A DNA stretch of 64,000 nt from Rhodospirillales bacterium 24-66-33 (GCA_002281855.1 NCHQ01000006.1:165029-229028), one strand, 5' to 3'. Shown: positions 35,624 to 50,490, numbered from the stretch's first letter. A program made the numbers and translations. The notes: generated by a model not told the origin, from the letters alone.

Positions 35624-36055
35624 TCAGCCGGCGTGGTCGAACGACCACCCGGCATCCGGCTGGTCCCAGTTGATGCCGTCCTGAACATGGAGGACGACAT
35701 GGGCGTCGGCGGCGAAATCGTAGACGGCGGCGCTCTCGTGCATCGTCGCGGCCTGGTCGCTCGCGGGCAGCATCACGCCGTCGGACAGGTCGCTGAGGAC
35801 CACCAACGGGTCCTCGCCCATCAAGGGAAGCGGCTCGGCAGCGGCACCCGGGAGACTGTCGACGAAGATCTCGCCGGGCTCGCCGAACAGACGGTCGAGC
35901 GGCGCACCGTAGGAGACCGTGTCGGCACCGGCGTCAGCCCAGCGCGAGGCCGGCATGGCGTAGATCGGCAGATCGCTGCGGTCGAATTCGACGAGATCGG
36001 CGCCGACGACGAAAATCGGGTCGGCCGAGCTGTCGGAAGGATCCGAATGGCCCAT
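35624..36055 (-). CDS. Acidic protein of unknown function
   Basis: 143 aa, strongly acidic, rich in Asp/Ala/Ser with short hydrophobic strands (DPIFVVGADLVEFD, DPLVVLSDLSDGVML) and a C-terminal HVVLHVQDGINWDQPDAGW. No signal peptide and no family I know. I chose ATG 36055; the frame is open upstream to a TTG at 36109. The composition could suit a repeat-poor calcium-binding or adhesin fragment, but nothing decisive is seen. Confidence 0.5.
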   Translation of the reverse strand: MGHSDPSDSSADPIFVVGADLVEFDRSDLPIYAMPASRWADAGADTVSYGAPLDRLFGEPGEIFVDSLPGAAAEPLPLMGEDPLVVLSDLSDGVMLPASDQAATMHESAAVYDFAADAHVVLHVQDGINWDQPDAGWSFDHAG

Positions 36056-36236
36056 GAAAAAGTCTTTCGTACTTAAGAATTCAAATAATGCTTCAAATCT
36101 AGCAAACAAGCTGTTGAGAATAAAGAGAGAACGTTCGAAACGGCAAAATCTTCGCCTATTGCAGAGCCTTGGGTTAACGGCGCGAGTGGCCTAGGGTGCC
36201 GCCGATTTTGAATCATCCGCGTTTTTGGGGAAGTCG

Positions 36237-37781
36237 ATGAACGGAGCTGAAAGTCTGGTCCGCACCTTGGTCAAGGGCGGTGTCGAGGTCTGTTTCGCCA
36301 ACCCCGGCACCTCGGAGATGCACTTCGTGGGCGCGCTCGACCGGGTCGAGGGCATGCGCTGCGTGCTCGGCCTGTTCGAAGGCGTCTGCAGCGGTGCGGC
36401 CGACGGCTACTATCGCATGACCGACAAGCCGGCCTCGACCCTGCTGCATCTGGGTCCGGGCCTCGCCAACGCGGCGGCCAACCTGCACAACGCCAAGAAG
36501 GCGGGCTCGGGCGTGGTCAACATCGTGGGCGAGCACGCGCTCTATCACATCAAGTACGACACGCCGCTGACCGCTGACATCGAAGGCATCGCGCGTCCCT
36601 TCTCCCACTGGGTCAAGACCTCGCCGACCTCCAAGACGGTGGCCGGTGACGGCGCTCTGGCGATCCAGGCCGCCAACGTGGCGCCGGGCCAGATCGCGAC
36701 CCTGATCCTGCCGGCCGACACCGCCTGGGGCGAGGCCGATGGCCCGGCCGAGACGCCCGCCGCCCCGGCGCCGGACAAGCCCTCCCAGGAGACGATCGTG
36801 GCCGCCGCCAAGGCGCTCAAGATGCCGGGCGCTATGCTGTTCATCGGTGGTCGCGCGCTGCGCGCCCGCGGCCTCGAACTGGCCGGCAAGATCGCCGCCA
36901 AGACCGGCTGCAAGGTCCAGGGCGCCGGCGGTACCGCGCGCATCGAGCGTGGCGCTGGCCGCGTTCCGGTCCTGCGCCTGCACTTCGTGGTCGAGAACGC
37001 GCTGGCCCAGCTCAAGGGCACCAAGCAGATGGTGCTGTGCGGCGCCAAGGCGCCGTTCGCCTTCTTCGCCTACCCCGGCAAGCCGTCGGTCCTGTCGCCG
37101 GACGATTGCGAGATCTCGACGCTGTGCCCGGTCGAGGGCGACCCGATCGGCACGCTCGAGGCGCTGGCAATGGAACTCGACGCAATGAACGTGAAGCCGG
37201 AGGGCATCGCCCAGCCGAGCCGGCCGGAGCGTCCGACCGGCAAGTTCACGCTCGACGGTCTCGGCCAGGCGCTGGGCGCGACGATGCCGGAAGGCGCCAT
37301 CGTGGTCGACGAGTCGGTCACCACGGGCCGCGGCTTCTTCCCGTTCAGCGCCGGCGCGCCGCCGCACGACTGGCTGAACAACATGGGCGGCTCGATCGGC
37401 TTCGGCGGTCCGGTTGCCGTCGGTGCGGCCGTGGCCTGCCCCGACCGCAAGGTCATCTGCATGATCGGCGACGGTTCGGCGATGTACACGATCCAGTCGC
37501 TGTGGACGATGGCGCGCGAGAATCTCGACGTCTGCGTCATGATCTTCTCGAACCGCTCCTACAACATCCTCTACAGCCAGCTGGCCGATGTCGGCGCCGC
37601 CAACCCCGGCCCGCGCGCCATCGACATGCTGACCCTCGACCGGCCGACCCTGCAGTTCACCGATCTGGCGAAGGGCATGGGCGTGGCCAGCGGCAAGGCG
37701 ACCAACCTGGACGAGCTCACCAAGCAGCTCACCTACGCCATGGCGCACAAGGGTCCGTACCTCATCGACGTGATCATGTAG
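36237..37781 (+). CDS. TPP-dependent enzyme of the acetolactate synthase/benzoylformate decarboxylase group
   Basis: 514 aa. The catalytic Glu lies in LGLFEGVCSGAADGY, and the ThDP/Mg motif is GDGSAMYTIQSL followed by IFSNRSY. The three-domain arrangement is complete, but the central domain lacks a recognisable FAD-binding signature and no small regulatory subunit is nearby. A 2-oxoacid decarboxylase or carboligase is therefore more likely than branched-chain acetolactate synthase. ATG 37237-type N-terminal candidates collapse to ATG 36237 with GGGGAAG before it. The upstream 180 bases carry A+T-rich sequence suited to a promoter. Confidence 0.85.
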   Translation: MNGAESLVRTLVKGGVEVCFANPGTSEMHFVGALDRVEGMRCVLGLFEGVCSGAADGYYRMTDKPASTLLHLGPGLANAAANLHNAKKAGSGVVNIVGEHALYHIKYDTPLTADIEGIARPFSHWVKTSPTSKTVAGDGALAIQAANVAPGQIATLILPADTAWGEADGPAETPAAPAPDKPSQETIVAAAKALKMPGAMLFIGGRALRARGLELAGKIAAKTGCKVQGAGGTARIERGAGRVPVLRLHFVVENALAQLKGTKQMVLCGAKAPFAFFAYPGKPSVLSPDDCEISTLCPVEGDPIGTLEALAMELDAMNVKPEGIAQPSRPERPTGKFTLDGLGQALGATMPEGAIVVDESVTTGRGFFPFSAGAPPHDWLNNMGGSIGFGGPVAVGAAVACPDRKVICMIGDGSAMYTIQSLWTMARENLDVCVMIFSNRSYNILYSQLADVGAANPGPRAIDMLTLDRPTLQFTDLAKGMGVASGKATNLDELTKQLTYAMAHKGPYLIDVIM

Positions 37782-37799
37782 GGATCGCCCGGAAGCATC

Positions 37800-38528
37800 A
37801 TGGAAGAAGCCCGCCGACGCACGCTGCATGGTCGTCGACGGGGCAAGAAACTGCGCGCCGGGCAGCAGTCGCTGCTCGACACGCTGCTGCCTCGCCTCGC
37901 CGTCGCCCTGCCCGCCGAACCCATCGTCACGCCCGACAACGAGGTCGCCGAGAGCGCCGCGAAGATCGATCTCGCGCGGGCGTTCGGGGGCACGCTGCCC
38001 GCGGACGGCGTGTGGCTGGAGGTGGGGTTCGGCGCCGGCGAGCATCTCGTCTGGCAGGCCGAACATCATCCGTCGGTCGGGTTGATCGGCTGCGAGCCCT
38101 ATATCAACGGCGTCGCCAAGTGCCTGGCGCATATCGAGCGGACGGGGGTGTCCAACGTCCGGCTGTTCACCGACGACGCCCGCTTCGTGATGCAGGCGCT
38201 GCCGCCGCAGTCGCTGTCGCGCGCCTTCGTGCTGTTCCCCGACCCCTGGCCCAAGACCCGTCACCACAAGCGCCGCTTCGTGCAGCGCGCCAACCTCGAC
38301 GTGCTGGCCCGGTTGATGAAGCCGGGCTCCGAGCTGCGGCTCGCCACCGACGATCCGAGCTACCTGCCCTCGATGGTCGAGCATGCCTGTCGCCATCCCG
38401 CCTTCGAATGGCTGGCCGAAAGCCCGGCGGACTGGCGCGGCCGTCCTGCCGACTGGCCCGGCACTCGCTACGAACAGAAAATGCTGGCCGGCCACAAGCC
38501 GGTCTTCCTGCGGCTCCGGCGCCTCTAG
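37800..38528 (+). CDS. trmB: tRNA (guanine-46-N7)-methyltransferase TrmB
   Basis: 242 aa SAM-dependent methyltransferase. The SAM site (LEVGFGAGEHLVWQA), the PWPKTRHHKRRFV motif and the C-terminal TDDPSYL/GTRYEQKML motifs are diagnostic for TrmB. The basic N-terminus (RRRTLHGRRRGKKLR) contacts tRNA. ATG 37800 lies 18 bases after the TPP enzyme. In many alphaproteobacteria trmB precedes rimP, as here. Confidence 0.96.
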   Translation: MEEARRRTLHGRRRGKKLRAGQQSLLDTLLPRLAVALPAEPIVTPDNEVAESAAKIDLARAFGGTLPADGVWLEVGFGAGEHLVWQAEHHPSVGLIGCEPYINGVAKCLAHIERTGVSNVRLFTDDARFVMQALPPQSLSRAFVLFPDPWPKTRHHKRRFVQRANLDVLARLMKPGSELRLATDDPSYLPSMVEHACRHPAFEWLAESPADWRGRPADWPGTRYEQKMLAGHKPVFLRLRRL

Positions 38529-38659
38529 AGAATGGCGCCACTATATATAGGGGGTGGGTCAGGTCCCCCCATAGAGGGTGCTGGAATCCCTTGCCAGTCG
38601 GCAGGGAGGGGCCTATATCCGCGCCATCCTCATCGGGTTCACGGGATGAACCAAAGAAA

Positions 38660-38690
38660 AAGAGTGGGCCGAAAACCCGCTCTTTTCATT
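38660..38690 (+). terminator. Hairpin with weak T run upstream of rimP
   Basis: AAGAGTGGG (38660-38668) pairs with CCCGCTCTT (38676-38684), with one G-U pair and a short loop, followed by TTCATTT. It could end the trmB transcript or attenuate the rimP-nusA operon. The preceding 38529-38659 holds another GGGGG/CCCCC hairpin (38550-38569) but no gene and no tRNA that I can find. Confidence 0.5.
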
Positions 38691-38734
38691 TGGCTCCATC
38701 TCAACCACCCCATTCGTCGAGAAGTGCCGCCCGC

Positions 38735-39244
38735 GTGACCGATCTGCTGCGTCGAATCGAAGACATCGTTGCCCCGACCGTGGTCGGCATGGGCTTCGAA
38801 CTGGTTCGCGTTGCCTTGAGCAAGGGGGGGACCCTGCAGCTCATGATCGAGCCCGCCGACGGGCGGCCGCTCGATGTCGAGGATTGTGCGACCGTGTCGC
38901 GCGCGGTTTCGGCGGTTCTGGACGTCGAGGACCCGATCCCCGGCAACTACACGCTGGAAGTGAGTTCGCCCGGCATCGACCGGCCGCTGACCCGGCCCAA
39001 GGACTATGTGCGCTGGGCCGGTCACATCGCCCGCCTCGAGACGGCACTCCCGGTGGAGGGCCGCCGCCGCTTCAAGGGGACGCTGCTCGGGCTCGAGGGC
39101 GATCTGATCCGGTTGCGCCTCGACGACGGCAAGGAAGCGGCGGTGCCGCTCGAAGCGGTCACCCGTGCCAAGCTCGAACTGACCGACCGCCTGATCGAAG
39201 AACACCGTCTGGCCGCCGAAGGGCCGGCCGGGCAGACCCATTGA
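38735..39244 (+). CDS. rimP: Ribosome maturation factor RimP
   Basis: 169 aa, 30S assembly factor. The N-terminal domain has the family block IEDIVAPTVVGMGFELVRV and YTLEVSSPGIDRPL, followed by the Sm-like C-terminal domain. GTG 38735 is the only start giving the standard N-terminus (VTDLLRRIE). First gene of the nusA-infB operon. Confidence 0.94.
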   Translation: MTDLLRRIEDIVAPTVVGMGFELVRVALSKGGTLQLMIEPADGRPLDVEDCATVSRAVSAVLDVEDPIPGNYTLEVSSPGIDRPLTRPKDYVRWAGHIARLETALPVEGRRRFKGTLLGLEGDLIRLRLDDGKEAAVPLEAVTRAKLELTDRLIEEHRLAAEGPAGQTH

Positions 39245-39280
39245 ACGGACTGGCTAAAGCTTAAGGAAGAGGGAAGAGAC

Positions 39281-40819
39281 ATGGCGACGACAGCCGATAT
39301 CCCGCGCCTCGAAATGCTGCAGGTGGCCGACATGGTCGCCCGTGAAAAAGGCATCGAGCGCGAGGAAGTGCTCGAAGCGATGGAGCAGGCCATCCAGAAG
39401 TCCGGTCGTGCCAAGTACGGGCTGGAGCACGACATCCGCGCCGAAATCGATCGCAAGACCGGTGAGATCAAGCTGCTGCGCTACATGCAGGTCTCCGACG
39501 TCATCGAGAACGAGAACACCCAGGTGTCGCTGTCCGATGCCCAGCGCCGCAATCCGGAGGCGCAGGTCGGCGACTTCCTGACCGACGAGCTGCCGCCGAT
39601 CGACTTCGGCCGCGTCGCCGCCCAGACCGCCAAGCAGGTCATCACGCAGCGCATGCGTGAGAGCGAGCGCAAGCGCCAGTACGAAGAGTTCAAGGACCGG
39701 ATCGGCGAGATCGTGTCGGGCGTGGTCAAGCGCGTCGACTACGGCAACATCACCGTCGACCTGCAGCGCGCCGAGGGCGTGATCCGCCGCGACGAGACGA
39801 TCCCGCGCGAGAGCTTGCGCGTGAACGATCGCGTGCGCGCCTACATCTTCGACGTGCGCGAGGAGCCGCGCGGCCCGCAGATCTTCCTGTCGCGCAGCCA
39901 TCCGCAGTTCATGGCCAAGCTGTTCACCCAGGAAGTGCCGGAAATCTACGACAACATCATCGAGATCAAGGCGGTGGCCCGCGATCCCGGCAGCCGCGCC
40001 AAGATCGCGGTGCTGAGCCATGACAGCTCGATCGACCCGATCGGCGCCTGCGTCGGCATGCGCGGCAGCCGTGTCCAGGCCGTCGTGCAGGAGCTGCAGG
40101 GCGAGAAGGTCGACATCATCCCGTGGTCGAACGACACGGCCAATTTCATCGTCAACGCGCTGGCGCCGGCCGAGGTCAGCAAGGTGCTGATGGACGAGGA
40201 GAAGAACAAGACCGAGGTCGTCGTCCCCGACGACCAGCTCAGCCTGGCGATCGGCCGCCGCGGCCAGAACGTCAAGCTGGCGTCCCAGCTCACCGGCTGG
40301 GAGATCGACATCATGACCGAGTCCGAGGAGAGCGAGCGCCGCCAGAAGGACACGCGCGAGCGCACCGAACTCTTCAAGGCCACGCTCGACGTCGATGACG
40401 TGATCGCCCATCTGCTGGTTGCCGAAGGCTACGCTTCGGTCGAGGACGTTTCCGAGGCCGCGGTCGAGGATCTGGCCACCGTCGAGGGCTTCGACGAGGA
40501 GATCGCCACCGAGCTGCAGCGCCGCGGCCGCGAATATCTCGAGAAGCGCGACGCCGAGCTGGCCGAGCGCCTGTCGTCGCTGGGCGTCTCCGAGGACGTG
40601 GCCAGCGCCGAGGGTCTGACCCTGCCGATGGTGGTGGCGCTGGGCGAGGCGGGCGTGAAGACGCTCGACGACCTGGCCGACCTGGCCTCCGACGAGCTGC
40701 GCGAGATTGTGGGCGAGAGCACCATGGATAACGACGCCGCCAACGCCATCATCATGAAGGCACGCGAGCACTGGTTCGACGACGAGGCCGCACCGGCCGA
40801 CGAAGCGGCCAAGGCCTGA
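39281..40819 (+). CDS. nusA: Transcription termination/antitermination factor NusA
   Basis: 512 aa. N-terminal RNA polymerase-binding domain, S1 domain (about 135-200, GVVKRVDYGNITVDL), two KH domains (SRSHPQFMAKLF through VVPDDQLSLAIGRRGQNVKLA) and two C-terminal acidic repeats (about 365-500). Controls pausing, termination and antitermination of rRNA. GGAAGAGGGAAGAG lies before the ATG. Confidence 0.97.
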   Translation: MATTADIPRLEMLQVADMVAREKGIEREEVLEAMEQAIQKSGRAKYGLEHDIRAEIDRKTGEIKLLRYMQVSDVIENENTQVSLSDAQRRNPEAQVGDFLTDELPPIDFGRVAAQTAKQVITQRMRESERKRQYEEFKDRIGEIVSGVVKRVDYGNITVDLQRAEGVIRRDETIPRESLRVNDRVRAYIFDVREEPRGPQIFLSRSHPQFMAKLFTQEVPEIYDNIIEIKAVARDPGSRAKIAVLSHDSSIDPIGACVGMRGSRVQAVVQELQGEKVDIIPWSNDTANFIVNALAPAEVSKVLMDEEKNKTEVVVPDDQLSLAIGRRGQNVKLASQLTGWEIDIMTESEESERRQKDTRERTELFKATLDVDDVIAHLLVAEGYASVEDVSEAAVEDLATVEGFDEEIATELQRRGREYLEKRDAELAERLSSLGVSEDVASAEGLTLPMVVALGEAGVKTLDDLADLASDELREIVGESTMDNDAANAIIMKAREHWFDDEAAPADEAAKA

Positions 40820-40835
40820 TCAGAGGAACGCGCCC

Positions 40836-41462
40836 TTGGCCCTTGCCTTCGCCATGAACGAACCCCATCTCTCGGCTCCTCCCGCCGGTCCGACGCGTAC
40901 CTGCATCGCGACCGGCGTCGAAGGCGCGCCGGAGACGATGATCCGGTTCGTCGTGGGTCCGGACGGCGAGGTCGTGCCGGATCTGGCGCGGCGGTTGCCG
41001 GGGCGCGGCATGTGGGTGCGGGCCGAGCGGGCCGCACTCGAGCGGGCGGTTGAGAAGAAGCTGTTCTCCAGAGCGGCACGGGCGCCGGTGAAGGCTTCGG
41101 CGGAACTCGTCGACCGGGTCGAGCGGCTGCTCCTCGAAAGAGTCCTGGCCGATCTCGGCCGGGCGCGCCGCGCGGGCCGCGCGGTGGCGGGCTTCGTGAA
41201 GGTCGAGCAGATGGTCGGCCGTCACCAGGCGGGACTTCTCGTCGTCGCCGAGGATACGGACGGCGACGGGCTACAGAAGTTGCGGGCGACCGGACTGCCG
41301 CTGGAGCGGCTGGGCGATGCGACCGCGCTGGGCGGAATCTTCGGCCGCGAACAAGCGGTCTACGTGGCGATCGCTCGCGATGATGCGGGCGGCGCCTTCA
41401 TTGAACGAATTTCTGTCGGGGCGGCGCGTTGGCGCGGGTTCCGGCTGAACGGCGCCGGTTGA
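40836..41462 (+). CDS. YlxR-type RNA-binding protein fused to an L7Ae-like domain
   Basis: 208 aa. The YlxR (DUF448) domain has the TRTCIATG motif in place of the usual RxCxxxR and RLPGRGMWV. The second half (about 95-195) resembles a ribosomal L7Ae-like domain ([33 protein letters not shown]). Found between nusA and infB in most alphaproteobacteria. TTG 40836 is favoured because GAGGAA lies seven bases upstream; ATG 40854 has no ribosome site. Confidence 0.9.
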   Translation: MALAFAMNEPHLSAPPAGPTRTCIATGVEGAPETMIRFVVGPDGEVVPDLARRLPGRGMWVRAERAALERAVEKKLFSRAARAPVKASAELVDRVERLLLERVLADLGRARRAGRAVAGFVKVEQMVGRHQAGLLVVAEDTDGDGLQKLRATGLPLERLGDATALGGIFGREQAVYVAIARDDAGGAFIERISVGAARWRGFRLNGAG

Positions 41463-41494
41463 CGGGCCGGTGCGGACCAAGGACAACAGCCGAC

Positions 41495-44224
<2,730 letters not shown>

Positions 44225-44232
44225 TAAAGTTT

Positions 44233-44254
44233 CCTCCCCCGTCAGCGGGGGAGG
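44233..44254 (+). other. Perfect 8-bp hairpin between infB and rbfA
   Basis: CCTCCCCC pairs with GGGGGAGG across a six-base loop. There is no following T run, so it is not a standard terminator. It may be an mRNA processing or stability element separating infB from rbfA. Confidence 0.55.
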
Positions 44255-44276
44255 TGGGAAGTAAGAGGAAAATCCT

Positions 44277-44684
44277 ATGTCGCGACGTCGCTCGTCCGAC
44301 AAAGAAAATCGTGCTCCCGGCCAGCGTCAGCTGCGCGTCGGCGAGGAGATCCGCCATCTGCTGGCCGATCTCCTCGAGCGGGGAAACATGCGCGATCCCG
44401 ATCTGCGCGACGCCACGATCACCGTGACGTCGGTCGATGTCAGCCCCGACCTGCGCAACGCTACGGCCTATGTGATGCCGCTGGGCGGCGACGATCAGGA
44501 ACGGCTGCTGGCCGCCCTGCGCCGCGCGGCGCCCTGGTTCCGCGGCCGGGTCAGCGAGAAGGCCGGCCTGCGCACCGCCCCCGAGATCCGCTTCGCGATC
44601 GACCGCACCTTCGACGAGGCCGACAAGATCGGCCAGCTCCTGCGCCGGCCCGACGTCGCCCGCGACATCAAGGACGACGATTGA
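44277..44684 (+). CDS. rbfA: Ribosome-binding factor A
   Basis: 135 aa. KH-like fold with the family motifs RVGEEIRHLLADLLERG, VDVSPDLRNATAYV and LRTAPEIRFAIDRTFDEA. Cold-shock and 30S maturation factor. It follows infB after 52 bases and converges on the frameshifted membrane gene, overlapping by 17 bases. Confidence 0.96.
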   Translation: MSRRRSSDKENRAPGQRQLRVGEEIRHLLADLLERGNMRDPDLRDATITVTSVDVSPDLRNATAYVMPLGGDDQERLLAALRRAAPWFRGRVSEKAGLRTAPEIRFAIDRTFDEADKIGQLLRRPDVARDIKDDD

Positions 44685-46897
44685 GGTAATACTCGTCGCG
44701 CGGAAAGAAATCCGTGTTGGGCGAAGGCGCCGGCACGGTCCTGCCGTCGTTCAGCACCTCGACCTTCTTGTCCCCGAACCATCTCGCCAGTTCGGCATCG
44801 TCGATCCGCGCCGCCTTCAGGTGCGCGGTCACGTCGGGCCGTGCCAGCAGCGCCGCGATCTTCTCGCGGCTGTAGGGAATGGGCCGGTCGCTCCCCAGCA
44901 TCGCCGGATGGACCATGGTGACGTAGGGAAAGACCGAGCGGAACGTCGCCACCGAGCGTTCGGTCGGCGCCCACTGCACGTAGATCCCGCCCGGCGCCAG
45001 TTTGGCTCTCACCTGCTCGAAGAATTCGCGGCTGTTCAGCAGGCCCGACAGTGCGGTCTTGGGGAGGATGGCGTCGGCCTCGATTACGTCGTAGCGCACC
45101 GGATCGAGCGCCAGCGAATGGCGGCCGTCGGCGACCGTCACGTCGAAGCGCTTGCTCGATAGCAGTTCGTCGACCCCCGACGTGCCGCCGGCAGCGGTGT
45201 AGCTCTTCAGCGTCTCGATCACCGGCGCCACGATCTCGATCACCTTCACCGTCTCCGTCGCGGGATTGAGCCCCGCCGCGTAGGGCGTTCCGCCGGTGCC
45301 GGAGCCGATCACCAGCACGCGGCGGGGCGTGCCGTGGGTCAGCGGACCGATGGCGCCGAGATAGGAATGGACGGTGTCGAAGGGCAGCCGGCTCTGCGAA
45401 TGGCCCTGGATGTACAGCCGGCCATTTTCATTGGCATCGCTGCCCGACATCTTGAGCAGGCTGAGGCCTGTCTTGTCTTCGGCCACGATCGCCGTCTCGG
45501 TCGTGAGACCGTGCAGGCGGCGCCAGAAGGTCTCGCCGCCCGGAAAGAACAGCAGGCCCGCCCCCAGGAAGCCGGCCGGCAACCAGGCCCAGCGCGTCGC
45601 GCGCGGTCCGGCGAGCTGCAGGGCGGCGAAGGCGAGGCCGATGGCGACCAGCAGCTTCAGAGTGCCCGCCGTGCCCGCGAGATCGAGCAGCAGCAGTCCC
45701 GCCACCAGGCTGCCCATGCTGTTGCCGACGATGTTGGCGAGCTGCACGAGGCCGACCCGGCTGCCGAGGCGGTCGAGGTCGCGCTGGACGGCCTTCTGCA
45801 CGACCGGGAAAGAGAAGCCCATGATGAACGAGGCCGGCAGCACGACGATGGCGAGCAGCAGCAGGATCAGCGCCGGGTTGGCGGTGTTCGGCCCCATGAT
45901 GTCGCGGTCGACGAAGGTGGCGGGGAGGAGTCCCGCACCGATACCGAAATAGACGAACCACGCGCCGGCCAGGGCCAGCGCCGTCGCGATGCCCTGCATG
46001 AGGAAGAAGAAGCGGCGCGGGTCGGTAATGCGGTCGATGACGCGCGCGCCCACCATCAGGCCCGCCGCATCGCCCAGCAGAAAGACGGTCAGCACCAGCG
46101 AGAAGCTGTAGCCGTTCGACTGCAGCAGCACGCCGATCAGCCGGTACCAGACGATCTGCAGCGCAACGATCAGGAAGCCGCTGATGAATACCAGCAGCGA
46201 CCAGCGCCACACGACACCGTCCGGCGGTGTCGGACGTTGCCGTCCTCTTCGCCGGCTCTTCGGCTTCCATGTCGAGGCCGCGTGCCAGCAGGAGGCCGCC
46301 CAGCGCCACGATCAGATTGATCGTGGCGCCCAGATAGACGGCCTTGTCGAAGCCCACCGTGCCGATCAGGTACCAGCCGCCGAAGAAGGCACCGACGCCG
46401 GCGCCCAGCGTGTTGAGGCCGTAGAGCCAGCCGATGAGCTGCGCCGAGCCCGCGATCTGGCTGACGATCGCCTTGGAGAGGAACGGCAGCGAGCATCCCA
46501 TCAGGAAAGTCGGCCACAGCAGGCCCGCGAACACGATGGCGAAGATTACGCTGCGCGATTGGGCGAGCGGCAGCAGCTCGCGATAGATCACGTCGTAGTA
46601 GAGCCACGGGCTGAGCACGGCGAAGACCGCGATGCCGACCTCGCAGATCGCGAAGGCGATCAGCGCCCCGCGGCGCGAGAGACGGTCGGCATAGAGGCCG
46701 GCGGCGAGGCTGCCGATCCCGAGGCCGAGCAGGAAAGCGCCCACGACCAGGGCGGCGGCGATCGTGTCGGCGCCGGCGAACAGGCCGAGGAGGCGATGCC
46801 AGGCGGTCTGGTAGATGAGAGCGGCGGCTCCCGACAGGAAGAACAGTCCGAAGAGCGTGCCTTGCCGGACACGATCCGACTGCAATCCTGATTTCAT
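44668..46897 (-). pseudogene. Spermidine synthase-like membrane protein, frameshifted
   Basis: Two halves of one protein lie in different frames. The first part starts at ATG 46897 and encodes about 225 residues with six helices (FFLSGAAALIYQTAWHRLLG). Near 46220, after AKRTATSDT, the homologous reading shifts by one base into the frame read as VVWRWSLLVFISG, which continues to 44668 with more helices and a spermidine-synthase-type domain (VLVIGSGTGGTPYAAGL, VIEADAI). Intact relatives of about 740-750 aa combine membrane helices with this domain. Cause may be a real mutation, a sequencing error or, less likely, programmed slippage. It sits oppositely oriented between rbfA and truB. Confidence 0.82.
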
Positions 46898-46960
46898 GCG
46901 TGCAGCCTGCCTGAACCGATGGCTGGCGCGCAACGCTTTGTGAGCTTAAAGCCGTCCGCC

Positions 46961-47866
46961 ATGGCGCGCAGAAAGAAGGGCGAGAAGGTCGACGGATGGA
47001 TCGTGCTCGACAAGCCGGTCGGGCTGGGCTCGACCCCGGCGGTGGGGCGGGTGCGCCGGTTGTTCGGCGCCCAGAAGGCCGGACACGGCGGCACGCTCGA
47101 TCCTCTGGCGAGTGGAATCCTGCCGATCGCGCTCGGCGAGGCGACCAAGACGGTCCCGTTCATCATGGATGCCCGGAAAGAGTACCGGTTCACCCTGCGC
47201 TTCGGCGAAGCCCGCGCGACGGAGGACGCCGAAGGCGAGGTCACGGCAACCAGCGATGTCCGGCCCACCGACGCCGCCATCGAAGCCGCCCTGCCGGCCT
47301 TCCTGGGCGAGATCGAGCAGATGCCGCCGGCCTTCTCGGCGCTGAAAATCGACGGCAAGCGGGCCTACGATCTGGCCCGCGCCGGCGAGACCGTCGAGTT
47401 GAAGGCGCGACGGGTCCTGATCGAGCGGCTGGAGCAGGTCGGCCGTCCGGACACACACCACGCAGATTTCGTGGTCCAGTGCGGCAAGGGCACCTACATC
47501 CGGTCCCTCGGCCGCGATCTCGCCCTGGCGCTCGGCACTGTCGGGCACCTGTCGGCGCTGCGCCGGACGGTTGTGGGACCGTTCCGGGAAGAGGGGGCCA
47601 TTTCGCTTTCCAAACTGGAAGCCCTCGGGCATATTCCCGCGCTCTTCGGGGCCTTGGCTCCCGTTGCGACCGCGCTGGACGACATCCCGGCGCTGGCCAT
47701 GACGGAAGCCCAAGCGGACCGGTTGCGCCAAGGCCAGCCGGTGCTCTTGACCCGGGACGCACCTCCGTCCGGCGCACTCGTTCGCGCCGAGGTCGGCAGC
47801 AGGCTCGTGGCGCTGGTCCGTTCGGACGGCGTCGCTCTCCAGCCGGTGCGCGTGTTCAACCTTTAG
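46961..47866 (+). CDS. truB: tRNA pseudouridine-55 synthase TruB
   Basis: 301 aa. Catalytic Asp in GHGGTLDPLASGILPIALG, plus the QMPPAFSALKIDGKRAYDLA and KGTYIRSLGRDLA motifs. It makes pseudouridine 55 in the T loop. ATG 46961 gives the standard start (MARRKKGEKVDGWIVLDKP); an in-frame ATG at 46919 would add 14 residues and approach the divergent neighbour. Confidence 0.96.
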   Translation: MARRKKGEKVDGWIVLDKPVGLGSTPAVGRVRRLFGAQKAGHGGTLDPLASGILPIALGEATKTVPFIMDARKEYRFTLRFGEARATEDAEGEVTATSDVRPTDAAIEAALPAFLGEIEQMPPAFSALKIDGKRAYDLARAGETVELKARRVLIERLEQVGRPDTHHADFVVQCGKGTYIRSLGRDLALALGTVGHLSALRRTVVGPFREEGAISLSKLEALGHIPALFGALAPVATALDDIPALAMTEAQADRLRQGQPVLLTRDAPPSGALVRAEVGSRLVALVRSDGVALQPVRVFNL

Positions 47867-47882
47867 TTTCAGGAGATGACCG

Positions 47883-48152
47883 ATGTCGATTACAGCCGAC
47901 CGCAAGGCGGAGCTGATCAAGACGTATGCCCAGGCCGAAGGCGACACGGGTTCGCCGGAAGTCCAGGTCGCGATCCTCAGCGAGCGTATTTCCAGCCTTA
48001 CCGAGCACTTCAAGGGCCACGCGAAGGACCACCATTCGCGCCGCGGTCTGCTGAAGATGGTCGGCCAGCGCCGCCGCCTGCTCGACTACCTCAAGTCGCG
48101 CGACACCAAGCGCTACGCCACGTTGATCGAGCGTCTGGGTCTGCGTCGCTGA
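47883..48152 (+). CDS. rpsO: 30S ribosomal protein S15
   Basis: 89 aa, full length. Motifs [35 protein letters not shown] and LLDYLKSRD are diagnostic. CAGGAG precedes the ATG; 16 bases after truB. Confidence 0.98.
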   Translation: MSITADRKAELIKTYAQAEGDTGSPEVQVAILSERISSLTEHFKGHAKDHHSRRGLLKMVGQRRRLLDYLKSRDTKRYATLIERLGLRR

Positions 48153-48158
48153 TCCAAC

Positions 48159-48185
48159 GGCCCCATCCTCGGATGGGGCCTTTTC
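48159..48185 (+). terminator. Rho-independent terminator after rpsO
   Basis: GGCCCCATCC (48159-48168) pairs with GGATGGGGCC (48171-48180), then TTTT. The remaining leader to the pnp start (48186-48354) has no gene and several GC-rich inverted stretches, the usual place for RNase III/PNPase autoregulation. Confidence 0.85.
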
Positions 48186-48354
48186 GCGTCGCGTCGCCCG
48201 GTCCCCGTGAGTTCGGCCGGCTGACGCGACTTCGCAGTAACCGGGAAGGCAGGGGCGAGAGCAAACGCCTGGCCCGGTCCTGCCGGCGCAAGGGCGCCGG
48301 TGGGCGGTCGCAGCCAAACGGGGGCAGGCGACCGTGATGGAAAGGATGAATGAG

Positions 48355-50490
<2,136 letters not shown>

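Noticed and set aside
36213..38495. A 760-codon open frame on the minus strand opposite the TPP enzyme and trmB.
   Set aside because: It is the antisense of two well-recognised genes; high GC removes stop codons and the translation has no family resemblance and Arg/His/Gly-rich composition.
38529..38734. Possible tRNA (initiator tRNA precedes rimP in some bacteria).
   Set aside because: No cloverleaf, TTC-loop or acceptor pairing could be found.
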